From positions 1-42,593 of the forward strand of contig CAMHJX010000025.1 in the NCBI GenBank assembly GCA_946185535.1: DNA of 42,593 nucleotides, written 5' to 3'. Below are positions 33,191-40,969 of the stretch, in pieces. The notes beneath the pieces were generated by a model. It worked only from the letters and a program-made list of their open reading frames with translations, ran no database searches and had not been told where the DNA came from. The stretch's first letter is position 1, and each line of letters opens with the position of its first letter. The DNA comes from an uncultured Bacteroidales bacterium. Its GTDB lineage: Bacteria; Bacteroidota; Bacteroidia; Bacteroidales; F082. A program made the position numbers and the translations under genes.

Positions 33191-33634
33191 TTATAATATC
33201 TGTGCCGTATGGTTCTTGGTATCCACCTTGCCAATAGCATCGATAATAACTCCCTCTTCATCAATGACATAGGTTGTACGCAGCGTGCCTTCGGTCACCT
33301 TGCCGTACATCTTCTTCTCACCCCATGCCTCGTAGGCTTTCAGGATAGTCAAATCAGTGTCGGCGATGAGATGGAAAGGCAGGTTATATTTGGCGATAAA
33401 GTTCTGATGCGACTTGGCACTATCGCGACTGACGCCTAACACATTATAGCCCAACGACAGGAAGCGCTCGTAGTTGTCGCGCAGATCGCAGGCCTCGGCG
33501 GTGCAGCCTGGCGTGCTGTCTTTGGGATAGAAATAGAGCACCAGTTTCTTTCCTACAAAATCCGTCAATTTGATGAGATTGCCGTTTTCATCTTGCCCTT
33601 CAAAATAAGGGGCTTTTGTTCCTTTTTGTAACAT
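33191..33634 (-). CDS. bcp: thiol peroxidase (peroxiredoxin, BCP type)
   Basis: 147 residues. Reduces peroxides with thioredoxin as donor. Peroxidatic Cys44 and resolving Cys49 lie in PKDSTPGCTAEAC, the BCP/PrxQ signature; LVLYFYPKD, VLGVSRDSAKSHQNFIAKY and RTTYVIDEEGVI are also typical. Full length for the family. Single gene; a TAACTTTG box lies about 25 nt upstream. Separated from the DUF488 operon by its promoter, so it is probably independent. Confidence 0.92.
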   Translation of the reverse strand: MLQKGTKAPYFEGQDENGNLIKLTDFVGKKLVLYFYPKDSTPGCTAEACDLRDNYERFLSLGYNVLGVSRDSAKSHQNFIAKYNLPFHLIADTDLTILKAYEAWGEKKMYGKVTEGTLRTTYVIDEEGVIIDAIGKVDTKNHTAQIL

Positions 33635-33659
33635 AGTTTGTATGTATTGTTCGTGTGTG

Positions 33660-33667
33660 CAAAGTTA
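33660..33667 (-). promoter_or_regulatory. -7 box of bcp
   Basis: TAACTTTG on the minus strand. No OxyR-like site was recognised. Confidence 0.55.
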
Positions 33668-33725
33668 CACATTTTGACACTAATTCAACAAAAACAAAGA
33701 ATTTATCTGTCTACCAAAAAACCAG

Positions 33726-33733
33726 TAATTTTG
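33726..33733 (+). promoter_or_regulatory. -7 box of the first candidate small RNA
   Basis: TAATTTTG; the transcript would begin near 33740. Confidence 0.45.
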
Positions 33734-33739
33734 CAGACG

Positions 33740-33845
33740 AAAACAACTCCGATATGAACATTCAAAACTGCTTAAACGGTAGTGGATTGGAGCGCTGTTT
33801 AGCAGGGATAGAAAAGATTGAAAAAAGTTGCTTTTTTCTTCTTTT
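33740..33845 (+). ncRNA. candidate small RNA 1
   Basis: Starts behind a -7 box. It contains a hairpin with CTGCTTAAAC (33768-33777) pairing with GTTTAGCAG (33797-33805), and ends with GAAAAAAG-TTG-CTTTTTTC (33820-33838), a terminator-like stem followed by TTCTTTT. An alternative reading is a 73-codon frame from ATG 33754 to 33975 (start MNIQNCLNGSG), but it runs through the A/T hairpin and the second promoter and has an unlikely composition. Confidence 0.35.
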
Positions 33846-33869
33846 CTGTTGCATGTTAGAAAAAAAGTG

Positions 33870-33877
33870 TACTTTTG
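33870..33877 (+). promoter_or_regulatory. -7 box of the second candidate small RNA
   Basis: TACTTTTG with TTG 18 bp upstream at 33849-33851. Confidence 0.5.
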
Positions 33878-33883
33878 CAAACA

Positions 33884-34000
33884 GTTGGTTGCGGCAACGG
33901 AAAGAAAAACGAATGGATTATCAAGACGTAAAGGACGGAACAACAGTTACGACACCTCCCGCAATAACAGATTAAGCCTCCTAAACGGGAGGCTTTTTTA
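33884..34000 (+). ncRNA. candidate small RNA 2 (or 20-codon leader peptide gene)
   Basis: About 115 nt between a promoter and a strong terminator, with GGTTGCGGCAACGG near its 5' end able to fold. A 20-codon frame (start MDYQDVKDG) from 33913 to 33975 ends at the terminator. CCTCCCG at 33955-33961 can pair with the terminator's right arm and so compete with the left arm GCCTCC, an attenuator-like arrangement. No rightward gene follows, which favours a free RNA. Confidence 0.4.
33974..33999 (+). terminator. terminator of candidate small RNA 2
   Basis: AAGCCTCC (33974-33981) and GGAGGCTT (33988-33995) around TAAACG, followed by T residues. Confidence 0.75.
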
Positions 34001-34451
34001 TTGGCCTTTTGTAGATTGTCTGAAAAGCCAAACTTTTGTTCCTACCAATTCTAATTTCTTCAACATATACGTATTGTTCTCCTATTGCTTTACGATAGAT
34101 AATTGTTTTGTGATGATGACTTCTAGAAGTGTTATTAGAGATTTCCACTTCGTCTCGGTTTTTGATAATATATGGGATCAACAAATAATCTTCAAGCGAT
34201 AGCGGCATCCTATCATTGCTTCTTTCTCCATGTCTGTTTTGAGAATGATTTGTGCCACTAGTCTCGATAACATGCTTATACCCTGTCAGATCAAGACCTG
34301 CACTTTTAGCGATGGATTTCAATTCATCATCCACCTCATAATCAATGATGGCAAACTTGTAGTCGCATTTTTGACCTATTAATTGAACGAGTTCCTAAAA
34401 AGAAATGCGTTTCTCGGACTCTTTGTTGAAAGCATTATTCCTTTTTCCCAT
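33981..34451 (-). pseudogene. PBECR-type nuclease-like gene broken by an in-frame amber codon
   Basis: An uninterrupted frame of 156 codons from ATG 34451 except for one TAG at codon 19 (34395-34397). The residues on both sides read smoothly (NKESEKRISF, stop, ELVQLIGQKCDYKF), so a CAG to TAG change is the simplest explanation. The downstream part has HVIETSGTNHSQNRHGE, LEDYLLIPYIIKNRDEVEI and YVEEIRIGRNKSLAFQTIYKRP, typical as I recall of the phage Barnase/EndoU/ColicinE5/RelE-like nuclease domains. The intact part could still start at GTG 34334 (117 aa). The ATG is 2 nt after the comM stop, so the gene was in the comM operon. A predicted RNase whose N-terminus is lost may be inactive. Confidence 0.65.
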
Positions 34452-34453
34452 TG

Positions 34454-35986
34454 TCAACTCCCCCAATTATCCCTATCCAAACTACGATAGTTTATTGCCT
34501 CGGCGAGATGTCCCGTCTGAATGTTTTCGCTGCTGTCTAAATCGGCGATAGTGCGAGAGACTTTGAGGATTCTATCGTATGCGCGAGCAGAGAGTCCGAG
34601 GCGATTCATGGCATTTTTTAGGATGGCGCGACAATCTTCGTCCAACTCGCAATATTTCTGGATGAGTTGTGTGGTCATCTGGGCGTTGGCGTGAATGGTT
34701 GGATACTCTGCATAGCGCTCCTCTTGTATCTTCCTCGCTTTGATGACACGCTCACGCACTGCCTCACTCGACTCTCCTATTTGCTTGTCGGACAAATCTT
34801 TATAGGCCACCGGCACAACCTCAACGTGCAAGTCGATACGGTCCATCAAGGGGCCGCTGATGCGGTTAAGATATTGCTGTACCATGCCCGGCTTGCAGGT
34901 GCATTCCTTGTCGGGATGGTTGTAATATCCGCAAGGACAAGGATTCATGGCTGCGACCATCATGAAATTGGCAGGAAAGTCAACGGTCATCTTGGCTCTT
35001 GAAATCGTTACGATCCTATCCTCCATTGGTTGCCTCATGACTTCTAATACAGTGCGTTTAAACTCTGGGAGCTCATCAAGAAAGAGCACGCCGTTATGTG
35101 CAAGTGAGATTTCACCGGGCTGTGGATAGGTACCGCCACCTACCAAGCCAGCATCACTGATGGTATGGTGCGGGCTCCGAAAAGGTCTCGTTCGCACCAA
35201 CGCGGCATTACGACCAATCAATCCAGCCACGGAATGGATCTTTGTGGTTTCCAAAGCCTCAGCCATCGTCAAAGGGGGTAAAATGGTAGGCATACGCTTG
35301 GCAAGCATGGTCTTGCCGCTGCCGGGAGGACCGATAAGGATGACATTGTGTCCGCCAGCGGCCGCAATCTCCAAGGCTCGCTTGATGTTCTCCTGACCTT
35401 TCACATCGCTGAAGTCGAACTCGTATACAACATCTTGCCACGAGTCGACCATATCAATGGACACAGGCTGAATCTGGTTTTCGCCATTAAGAATCGACAC
35501 AACTTCATGAATGTTTTCCACACCATACACCTCCAAACCCTCCACCACGGCAGCTTCGCGAGCGTTGGCTTTAGGAACGATCAGTCCCCTGAAGCCATCT
35601 TGTCTTGCCTTGATAGCAATAGGTAGAGTGCCTTTGATGGGTTTAAGTGTGCCGTCAAGCGAGAGCTCGCCCATAATGATGAATTGTTCAAGCAAATCAA
35701 TGCTGACCTGCTCCGAAGCCGCCAGAATGCCGATGGCAATGGGCAGGTCATAAGCCGAGCCTTCCTTGCGGATGTCGGCGGGCGCCATATTTATGACAAT
35801 TTTCCTATGGGGATAGTAATAGCCAAGATTGATAATGGCAGCTTCAATGCGCTGCTGGCTCTCCTTGACCGCGTTGTCGGGTAGGCCGACCAGATAGAAG
35901 TTGATACCTCTGTCAATGTTCACCTCAATGGTGACCTGAATGGCTTCGATGCCGAAAAGGGCACATCCAAATGTCTTTACTAGCAT
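34454..35986 (-). CDS. comM: ComM/YifB-family Mg-chelatase-like AAA+ helicase
   Basis: 510 residues. In naturally transforming bacteria ComM is a hexameric helicase that extends heteroduplex joints. An N-terminal Lon-protease-like fold (IDRGINFYLVGLPDNAVKES, EGSAYDLPIAIGIL) precedes the AAA+ core with Walker A GPPGSGKTMLAKR (about 214-226), Walker B GVLFLDELPEF and the Cys-rich NPCPCGYYNHPDKECTC. C-terminal helices follow (LSARAYDRILKVSRTIADL). Full length. ATG 35986 lies behind the 97-bp promoter module shared with the gene at 382-846. The broken nuclease-like gene follows 2 nt later. Confidence 0.9.
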   Translation of the reverse strand: MLVKTFGCALFGIEAIQVTIEVNIDRGINFYLVGLPDNAVKESQQRIEAAIINLGYYYPHRKIVINMAPADIRKEGSAYDLPIAIGILAASEQVSIDLLEQFIIMGELSLDGTLKPIKGTLPIAIKARQDGFRGLIVPKANAREAAVVEGLEVYGVENIHEVVSILNGENQIQPVSIDMVDSWQDVVYEFDFSDVKGQENIKRALEIAAAGGHNVILIGPPGSGKTMLAKRMPTILPPLTMAEALETTKIHSVAGLIGRNAALVRTRPFRSPHHTISDAGLVGGGTYPQPGEISLAHNGVLFLDELPEFKRTVLEVMRQPMEDRIVTISRAKMTVDFPANFMMVAAMNPCPCGYYNHPDKECTCKPGMVQQYLNRISGPLMDRIDLHVEVVPVAYKDLSDKQIGESSEAVRERVIKARKIQEERYAEYPTIHANAQMTTQLIQKYCELDEDCRAILKNAMNRLGLSARAYDRILKVSRTIADLDSSENIQTGHLAEAINYRSLDRDNWGS

Positions 35987-36003
35987 AATTCTTAGTGTTT
36001 AAA

Positions 36004-36100
36004 GTTTCATGCCGCAAAGATGCAACCCTTGTCAAGAAAAAGCCGTTGAACAAACGTTTGTTGTCGACAGTAGTCGTTTGTTGTCGTTTGCTGTCGGATA
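36004..36100 (-). promoter_or_regulatory. 97-bp promoter module, copy B (comM)
   Basis: Gap-free alignment with 864-960, at the same distance from the start codon. GTCG occurs at 36063, 36073, 36083 and 36093, exactly 10 bp apart; the first lies in the palindrome TGTCGACA. CATCTTTG (36015-36022, minus strand) is the probable -7 box. Confidence 0.6.
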
Positions 36101-36132
36101 TGTTTTTAATAATCAATAATATAAAAAATAAT

Positions 36133-36158
36133 GGGCAGACACACGGGTCTGCCCCTAC
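36133..36158 (-). terminator. hairpin after gldB, also a REP-type repeat
   Basis: GGGCAGAC (36133-36140) pairs with GTCTGCCC (36147-36154). On the minus strand it is followed by ATTATTTTTTAT. The GGGCAGAC...GTCTGCCCCTAC form is of the kind seen as dispersed intergenic repeats in this phylum (from memory). Confidence 0.6.
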
Positions 36159-36164
36159 TTTAAC

Positions 36165-37163
36165 CTATTTCCTTGGCTTGTACCCCGAATCCTGGAAGAT
36201 ATTCTGCAAATCTTTCCGTTGCATCAGATTCTGGAGCGATGTCTCATTGCTAGAGAAATAAGAGCGAATGATATTCAAGCCGAAATACTCGCCCAAACGC
36301 GAAGGCGCATCATTGCTATAAGCCTGGGTGAACGGCCCGTCACCAAAAAACATCATATAGGAATCCAAGCTGGCATCATAAAGACGGCGGTTGCCCACAA
36401 TGTCGGCCCAAACCTGGCCTTCGTTCGCAACTGCCCATTGCCACTGCTTGGTCGAATAGCCGAGCAAAAGGCTGTCGGGCAACTCAGGACACATGGACTC
36501 GACAAAGAAATTGCGTCGGCCGTAAAACACCATCTCATCAACGATCTGGCTTTGCTTGCGCCATTCGTAGAGGTAATACGTATAAAGTTGCTCGGCCACT
36601 TCCTTGGCCAGAGTCGGCACATTCCTACGCAGCGACATGTATCTTGGCATTCCGATTTGGTCGTAAGTCTCTTCATCATTGAGATACCAGTCCAAGGAAA
36701 TCACTAGTTGGTCATCAATGATTTGAACCGAAGGCTCGTCGGGGTGGATACCCGTGATACATGTGAACGCCTTTTTAGGCAACTCAATATCAGGATAATA
36801 GTGTTGGAAATGTGCAAACACGTCCTCCACTACATGCTCTACTTGTTTCAAATCGGGAAAGGTAGATTTTACTTTTTTATATAAATAGATACTGAACGGG
36901 TCGGTGGCAAAATCCTTGAGGTATTGCACCGCATCGGGGTTGTTGAGGTCGCCACTGAGGAACACATGGTAGCGGTCCTGGAGCTTCATCAGTTCCACTT
37001 GGAAATCGGCAGTATCCAGGTTGAAGAGCACCTCTTCGTAACGGTCGAATTCGAGGTCGTAGGGGTCAGGCTTGATGTCGAGTTTGGCTTTGTAAGCAGG
37101 CTCGTTCTCTTGACACGAGGCCATCATCAGGCAGATGGCGAGGAGGATTAGTATTCTGTTCAT
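36165..37163 (-). CDS. gldB: GldB-like gliding-motility-type lipoprotein
   Basis: 332 residues. Lipoprotein signal with lipobox MASC (Cys17). The body matches the GldB family pattern: DLEFDRYEEVLFNLD, FATDPFSIYLYKKVKSTFPDL, DIELPKKAFTCITG, LDWYLNDEETYDQIGMPRYM and a C-terminal RLGEYFGLNIIRSYFSSN. GldB is needed for gliding in Flavobacterium, but homologues are common in non-gliding Bacteroidales, where the exact role is unclear. It follows cinA in the same direction after a terminator-like hairpin; no clear box of its own is seen. Confidence 0.85.
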   Translation of the reverse strand: MNRILILLAICLMMASCQENEPAYKAKLDIKPDPYDLEFDRYEEVLFNLDTADFQVELMKLQDRYHVFLSGDLNNPDAVQYLKDFATDPFSIYLYKKVKSTFPDLKQVEHVVEDVFAHFQHYYPDIELPKKAFTCITGIHPDEPSVQIIDDQLVISLDWYLNDEETYDQIGMPRYMSLRRNVPTLAKEVAEQLYTYYLYEWRKQSQIVDEMVFYGRRNFFVESMCPELPDSLLLGYSTKQWQWAVANEGQVWADIVGNRRLYDASLDSYMMFFGDGPFTQAYSNDAPSRLGEYFGLNIIRSYFSSNETSLQNLMQRKDLQNIFQDSGYKPRK

Positions 37164-37177
37164 GTTCTATGTGTGTT

Positions 37178-37203
37178 AAAAAGCAGGGGCTTACGTCACC
37201 TGC
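37178..37203 (-). terminator. terminator of cinA
   Basis: GCAGG (37183-37187) pairs with CCTGC (37199-37203). The A run at 37178 gives a U tract on the minus strand. A second hairpin, GCCCC-TAC-GGGGC, lies just upstream of it on that strand. Confidence 0.5.
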
Positions 37204-37230
37204 TTATCTGTCGCCCCTACGGGGCTTGGG

Positions 37231-38475
37231 TTAATCGGTTATCTGTTGCCTAAGCATCTCATACGCCGCTATTGTGGCACGGTTGATGACATTCTCGCGG
37301 TCCTTACCGAAGTTGAAGCGTTTTGACACGACTCCCTTGGCAGAAGCCACGCCAATCCACACTGTGCCGACAGGATTTTCCTCGGTTCCACCACTTGGTC
37401 CTGCGACGCCCGTAGTAGCCACGCCAAAGTCGACTTCCATCAAATTGCGGACGCCTGTCGCCATAGTTTCCACTACTTCCTGACTTACGACACCGCACCT
37501 TTCAATCATCTCAGCAGGTACACTCAGCACCTTGGTTTTCATCGGTGTAGCGTATGTGACCGCCGTCCCTTTGAACACCACCGAACTACCTGGAATCAAT
37601 GTGATGACATGAGCAATGTTGCCACCTGTACAACTCTCAGCCGATGCGAAAGTCATACCTTTACTATTTAATAACTCAAAAACCGTACGCTCGATGGGTT
37701 GGTCTTGCATAGAGAAAATGTACTCGGAAATTAAGTCAACAAGTTTTGCCACTTCACGGTCCAATGTCTCATGAAGCAGCCGCGCATCCTCATGCCTGCC
37801 GCTCAAACGCAAGCGCACCATCCCATATTGTGGCAGATAGGCCAAAGAAAGAAAATCGGGCAAGGCATATTCCCAATCCTTAATCTTGTCGACCAGAAAC
37901 GACTCCCCAATGCCCGTAGTCATAATGACTCGTTTTTCGTAGGGAATGGCTTGAAAGCGTTCTTTGATGCGTGGCAATAGTTCATCAGTGAAGATGCCCT
38001 TCATTTCGAAAGGCACGCCTGGCATAAATACAAAAGCAACTCCATTCTTCTCCAGCCACATGCAAGGTGCTGTGCCGTAGGTGTTTGGAACATACTCGCA
38101 CGACTTTGGCAGCATCGCCTGACCACGGTTGCGCTCACTCATCTTAAAACCACGACGCTTGAACAAGGACACTAAATTATCGTAGGCCGCCTGACAAAAC
38201 TCAAGTTCGGTATCAAAGAACTTGCAGACCGTTGGTTTAGTGATGTCGTCGGCTGTAGGCCCCAGTCCACCCGTGACCAAAACAAGGTCAGCATCCATGC
38301 AAGCATCAAAAGCATTGAGGATGGCATTTTCGGAATCGCCAATTGTTAATATAGAATCCAGTTGGAAACCAGCCTCCGACAAGTGTTCACCGAGCCAGGC
38401 CGCATTGGTGTTAACCACCTGACCAATAAGTAGTTCGTCACCAATTGAGATATTCTTTATGAGTATTTCTTTCAT
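37231..38475 (-). CDS. cinA: CinA, nicotinamide-nucleotide amidase / competence-damage protein
   Basis: 414 residues. The N-terminal MoCF-like domain (ISIGDELLIGQVVNTNAAWLG, VTGGLGPTADDITKPTV) is a nucleotide-processing pyrophosphatase-type domain. The C-terminal PncC domain deamidates nicotinamide mononucleotide in NAD recycling; FASAESCTGGNIAHVIT holds the catalytic Ser and ATTGVAGPSGGTEENPVGTVWIG the substrate loop. Full length. ATG 38475 is behind a TATCTTTG box; the TTG at 38481 is rejected. Divergent from uridine phosphorylase. Confidence 0.92.
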   Translation of the reverse strand: MKEILIKNISIGDELLIGQVVNTNAAWLGEHLSEAGFQLDSILTIGDSENAILNAFDACMDADLVLVTGGLGPTADDITKPTVCKFFDTELEFCQAAYDNLVSLFKRRGFKMSERNRGQAMLPKSCEYVPNTYGTAPCMWLEKNGVAFVFMPGVPFEMKGIFTDELLPRIKERFQAIPYEKRVIMTTGIGESFLVDKIKDWEYALPDFLSLAYLPQYGMVRLRLSGRHEDARLLHETLDREVAKLVDLISEYIFSMQDQPIERTVFELLNSKGMTFASAESCTGGNIAHVITLIPGSSVVFKGTAVTYATPMKTKVLSVPAEMIERCGVVSQEVVETMATGVRNLMEVDFGVATTGVAGPSGGTEENPVGTVWIGVASAKGVVSKRFNFGKDRENVINRATIAAYEMLRQQITD

Positions 38476-38492
38476 CTTCAATCAAATTTGCG

Positions 38493-38500
38493 CAAAGATA
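38493..38500 (-). promoter_or_regulatory. -7 box of cinA
   Basis: TATCTTTG on the minus strand, 17 nt before ATG 38475; the leader is only about 10 nt. Confidence 0.6.
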
Positions 38501-38551
38501 GGTCATTTTTCGGCTATCCTTACGAAAAAAACGTCGTTTCAAAATATTTCG

Positions 38552-38559
38552 TATCTTTG
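38552..38559 (+). promoter_or_regulatory. -7 box of the uridine phosphorylase gene
   Basis: TATCTTTG, 21 nt before ATG 38581. A 4-codon ATG frame (38570) overlaps the leader and is probably meaningless. Confidence 0.65.
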
Positions 38560-38580
38560 CAGCTTCAAAATGAAAAAGAT

Positions 38581-39462
38581 ATGAATCAACCTATTCCTGC
38601 ATCGCAACTTGTCCTCAATAATGAGGGTGCAATATACCACTTGAACCTCCATCCTGACCAACTCGCCGACGACGTCATCATGGTAGGAGACCCTGGTAGG
38701 GTCGACCTAATTGCCTCGTTCTTCGACAAGATAGAAGTGAAACGCCAGAACCGTGAGCTCATCACCCGCACCGGCTATTTCAATGGCAAACGTATCACCG
38801 CGCTTTCTACCGGCATGGGCACCGACAATCTTGACATTGTAATGAACGAACTTGATGCCTTGGCCAATATCGACCTGAAAACCAGGATGCCAAAAGACGA
38901 ACATCGCTCGCTGAATTTGATTCGGCTCGGTACTTGCGGTGCACTTCAGCCTGAAATAGAAGTGGAAGACAATTATGTAGCCACCCGTTATGCAATTGGC
39001 TTGGATGGTCTACTCTATTTCTACGAAAAGCACAAAGAAGTGAACGAAATCGCTATGCGTGATGCCTTCATCGAGCAGATGAATTACCCAAAAGACCTAC
39101 CGCTACCTTATGTCGTGGAAGGGTCAAAAGAATTGTTCGACCGTTTGGCTGAAGGATATTATCAAGGCGTAACAGCCACAGCGCCAGGATTCTACGGTCC
39201 TCAAGGCCGCACATTAAGAATGCATCTCTCCTATCCAGAGAACAACCGAAAGATTGAAGCTTTCGAATACCAAGGCATGCGCGTGTGCAACTTCGAAATG
39301 GAATCGTCGGCACTCTACGGACTCGGCAAAATGATGGGACACAACTGCCTTACTATTTGCGTGGTCGTCGCCAACCGCGTGACCGAAAAGTTTGCCACCG
39401 ATTATCACCCTTATGTGAAAAAATTAGTTTTGAAAACTTTTGAAAGACTTTCAGCAAAATAA
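38581..39462 (+). CDS. udp: uridine phosphorylase-like nucleoside phosphorylase
   Basis: 293 residues. Cleaves uridine (or a related nucleoside) with phosphate to base and ribose-1-phosphate in salvage. The PNP_UDP_1 fold motifs are VIMVGDPGRVDLIASFF (phosphate binding), ALSTGMGTDNLDIVMNELDAL, RLGTCGALQPEIEV and VCNFEMESSALYGLGKMMG, which binds ribose by Glu and Met. Length fits the long Bacteroidota branch. The frame opens upstream to 38488 but ATG 38581 follows the -7 box. Single gene. Substrate preference between uridine and other nucleosides cannot be settled by reading. Confidence 0.87.
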   Translation: MNQPIPASQLVLNNEGAIYHLNLHPDQLADDVIMVGDPGRVDLIASFFDKIEVKRQNRELITRTGYFNGKRITALSTGMGTDNLDIVMNELDALANIDLKTRMPKDEHRSLNLIRLGTCGALQPEIEVEDNYVATRYAIGLDGLLYFYEKHKEVNEIAMRDAFIEQMNYPKDLPLPYVVEGSKELFDRLAEGYYQGVTATAPGFYGPQGRTLRMHLSYPENNRKIEAFEYQGMRVCNFEMESSALYGLGKMMGHNCLTICVVVANRVTEKFATDYHPYVKKLVLKTFERLSAK

Positions 39463-39533
39463 CTGTTCATATTGTTGTTGATAAAAAAGTGTAATTTTTT
39501 CATTATTTATTAAATAGGTAAGGAAAAAATGCC

Positions 39534-39541
39534 TATTTTTG
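39534..39541 (+). promoter_or_regulatory. -7 box of the OmpA-family gene
   Basis: TATTTTTG. The leader to ATG 39614 is about 65 nt. Confidence 0.6.
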
Positions 39542-39613
39542 CCGCCGAATTAGTATGGACACTGATTTTTTGATATGAGAAGAATAATAATAAAAAATAG
39601 AACTACAAAAACG

Positions 39614-40891
39614 ATGAAAAAGTCTTTTATTACATTGATTGCTATCCTAGCCATTTCTACTTCGGTGATGGCCGATGGTCATGTTGATTCAGTTCGTTAC
39701 CTAACAACCAAAGCTTGGAAGAACTGGTTCGTTTCTGCCGAAGGCAGTATTGACTGGTGGCAAGGCTCTGACTTGAATCCCAATGGCAACTATACAGCGG
39801 TTCAATGGGGTAGACCTTCATTTGGGGCTGGCCTTAGCGTTGGAAAATGGCTCAACCATAGCCTTGGCCTTCGTCTTTCATACGACGTGAATGGCGGCAA
39901 GAGTTACATTGATAATTACTATCCCAACCGTGACCATTTATTTGGTTTCCTCTATGATGACAAAATGGATCCAGATGAAAACGGCTATTACAAAACATCT
40001 TTCATCTATCACGATGCACATTTTGATGTTTTGTTCAGCCCCATCGATTTCTTCCAAGGATATTACAATCCCGAAAGAATCTGGACACCTGTTCTTTATA
40101 TAGGCATGGGTGCTGCCTCTGTTAGTGAAAATATCTTAATCAACCCCACTTTCATCAATAATGTCAGAACCAGATTTCATGATGGCGAGCAAAAAGGCCT
40201 CAATTTTGAGTTTTCTTTCAACGCTGGTTTAATGAACAATTTCCGCGTGAGTGATCATCTTGACCTCAATCTGTCCCTCAAATGGTCTGCTCAAGAATGG
40301 CACATTGATTCTTGGTACTATGAGTTGGGTGGCATGCCCAGCGACCAAAGTCTTGCTTTCTCTGGTGGCGACCGTATCCGTCCCAAGAGAGCCGACAACA
40401 ACTATTCGGTGACTTTAGGTCTCATCTACTACTTCAGCAGAGAATACGACCTGCCCATTGATTGCTGCAAAGAAATGGATTTATTCCCACAAAAGTTGGA
40501 AGAATTTGTCCCTGACACTGTTGTGAAATTCGTCAATGTCCAGACCGAAGATATGGAGAGCTATCCATTCTCCATCTTCTTCAACCGCGACTCTTATGAG
40601 CTGATGTCAAGAAGAGACATCGTCAACTTGAGAGAAATTGCCAAGGTTGCTATGGACAATGGCTACAAGATTCGTCTGACAGGTTCTTGCGACAGCGCCA
40701 CAGCTACTCCTTCCTACAACCAAACCCTTTCTGAAAACCGCTGCAACAAGATTAAGATTGAACTTCTTGAGTTAGGTTTCCCAGCAGACCAAATCATCAT
40801 CGAGCCTATTGGTGGTGTGAAACACCTTGACCCGACGGAATATGACCGCCGCGTATTGGTCCAGCTGGTTAAGGAAGCTCCGCAAGAATAA
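39614..40891 (+). CDS. OmpA-family outer-membrane protein
   Basis: 425 residues. The signal peptide is MKKSFITLIAILAISTSVMA. Residues about 25-290 form a barrel with strands such as NWFVSAEGSIDWWQG, GAGLSVGKWLNHSLGLRLSYDV, FSFNAGLMNNFRVSDHLDLNLSL and YSVTLGLIYYFS. The C-terminal about 120 residues form an OmpA-like peptidoglycan-binding domain (RDIVNLREIAKVAMDNGY, LTGSCDSATATPSYNQTLSENR), in which the usual GHTD is GSCD, keeping the acidic residue and the Arg. It probably links outer membrane and cell wall. Single gene with its own terminator. Confidence 0.85.
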   Translation: MKKSFITLIAILAISTSVMADGHVDSVRYLTTKAWKNWFVSAEGSIDWWQGSDLNPNGNYTAVQWGRPSFGAGLSVGKWLNHSLGLRLSYDVNGGKSYIDNYYPNRDHLFGFLYDDKMDPDENGYYKTSFIYHDAHFDVLFSPIDFFQGYYNPERIWTPVLYIGMGAASVSENILINPTFINNVRTRFHDGEQKGLNFEFSFNAGLMNNFRVSDHLDLNLSLKWSAQEWHIDSWYYELGGMPSDQSLAFSGGDRIRPKRADNNYSVTLGLIYYFSREYDLPIDCCKEMDLFPQKLEEFVPDTVVKFVNVQTEDMESYPFSIFFNRDSYELMSRRDIVNLREIAKVAMDNGYKIRLTGSCDSATATPSYNQTLSENRCNKIKIELLELGFPADQIIIEPIGGVKHLDPTEYDRRVLVQLVKEAPQE

Positions 40892-40916
40892 GCCAAACAC
40901 ACAAAGCAAATACAAT

Positions 40917-40947
40917 AAAGCCTGACGGAATCCCGCCAGGCTTTTTC
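40917..40947. terminator. bidirectional terminator between the OmpA and barrel genes
   Basis: AAAGCCTGACGG-AATC-CCGCCAGGCTTT with one internal mismatch, flanked by A and T residues. Confidence 0.75.
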
Positions 40948-40969
40948 ATTCGTATCGTCAAAATGGTGG

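Noticed and set aside
33754-33975. 73-codon plus-strand protein
   Set aside because: It has a promoter and terminator, but it reads through an A/T hairpin and a second promoter and has an odd FFLLFCC composition; RNA genes are likelier, though a small protein is not excluded.
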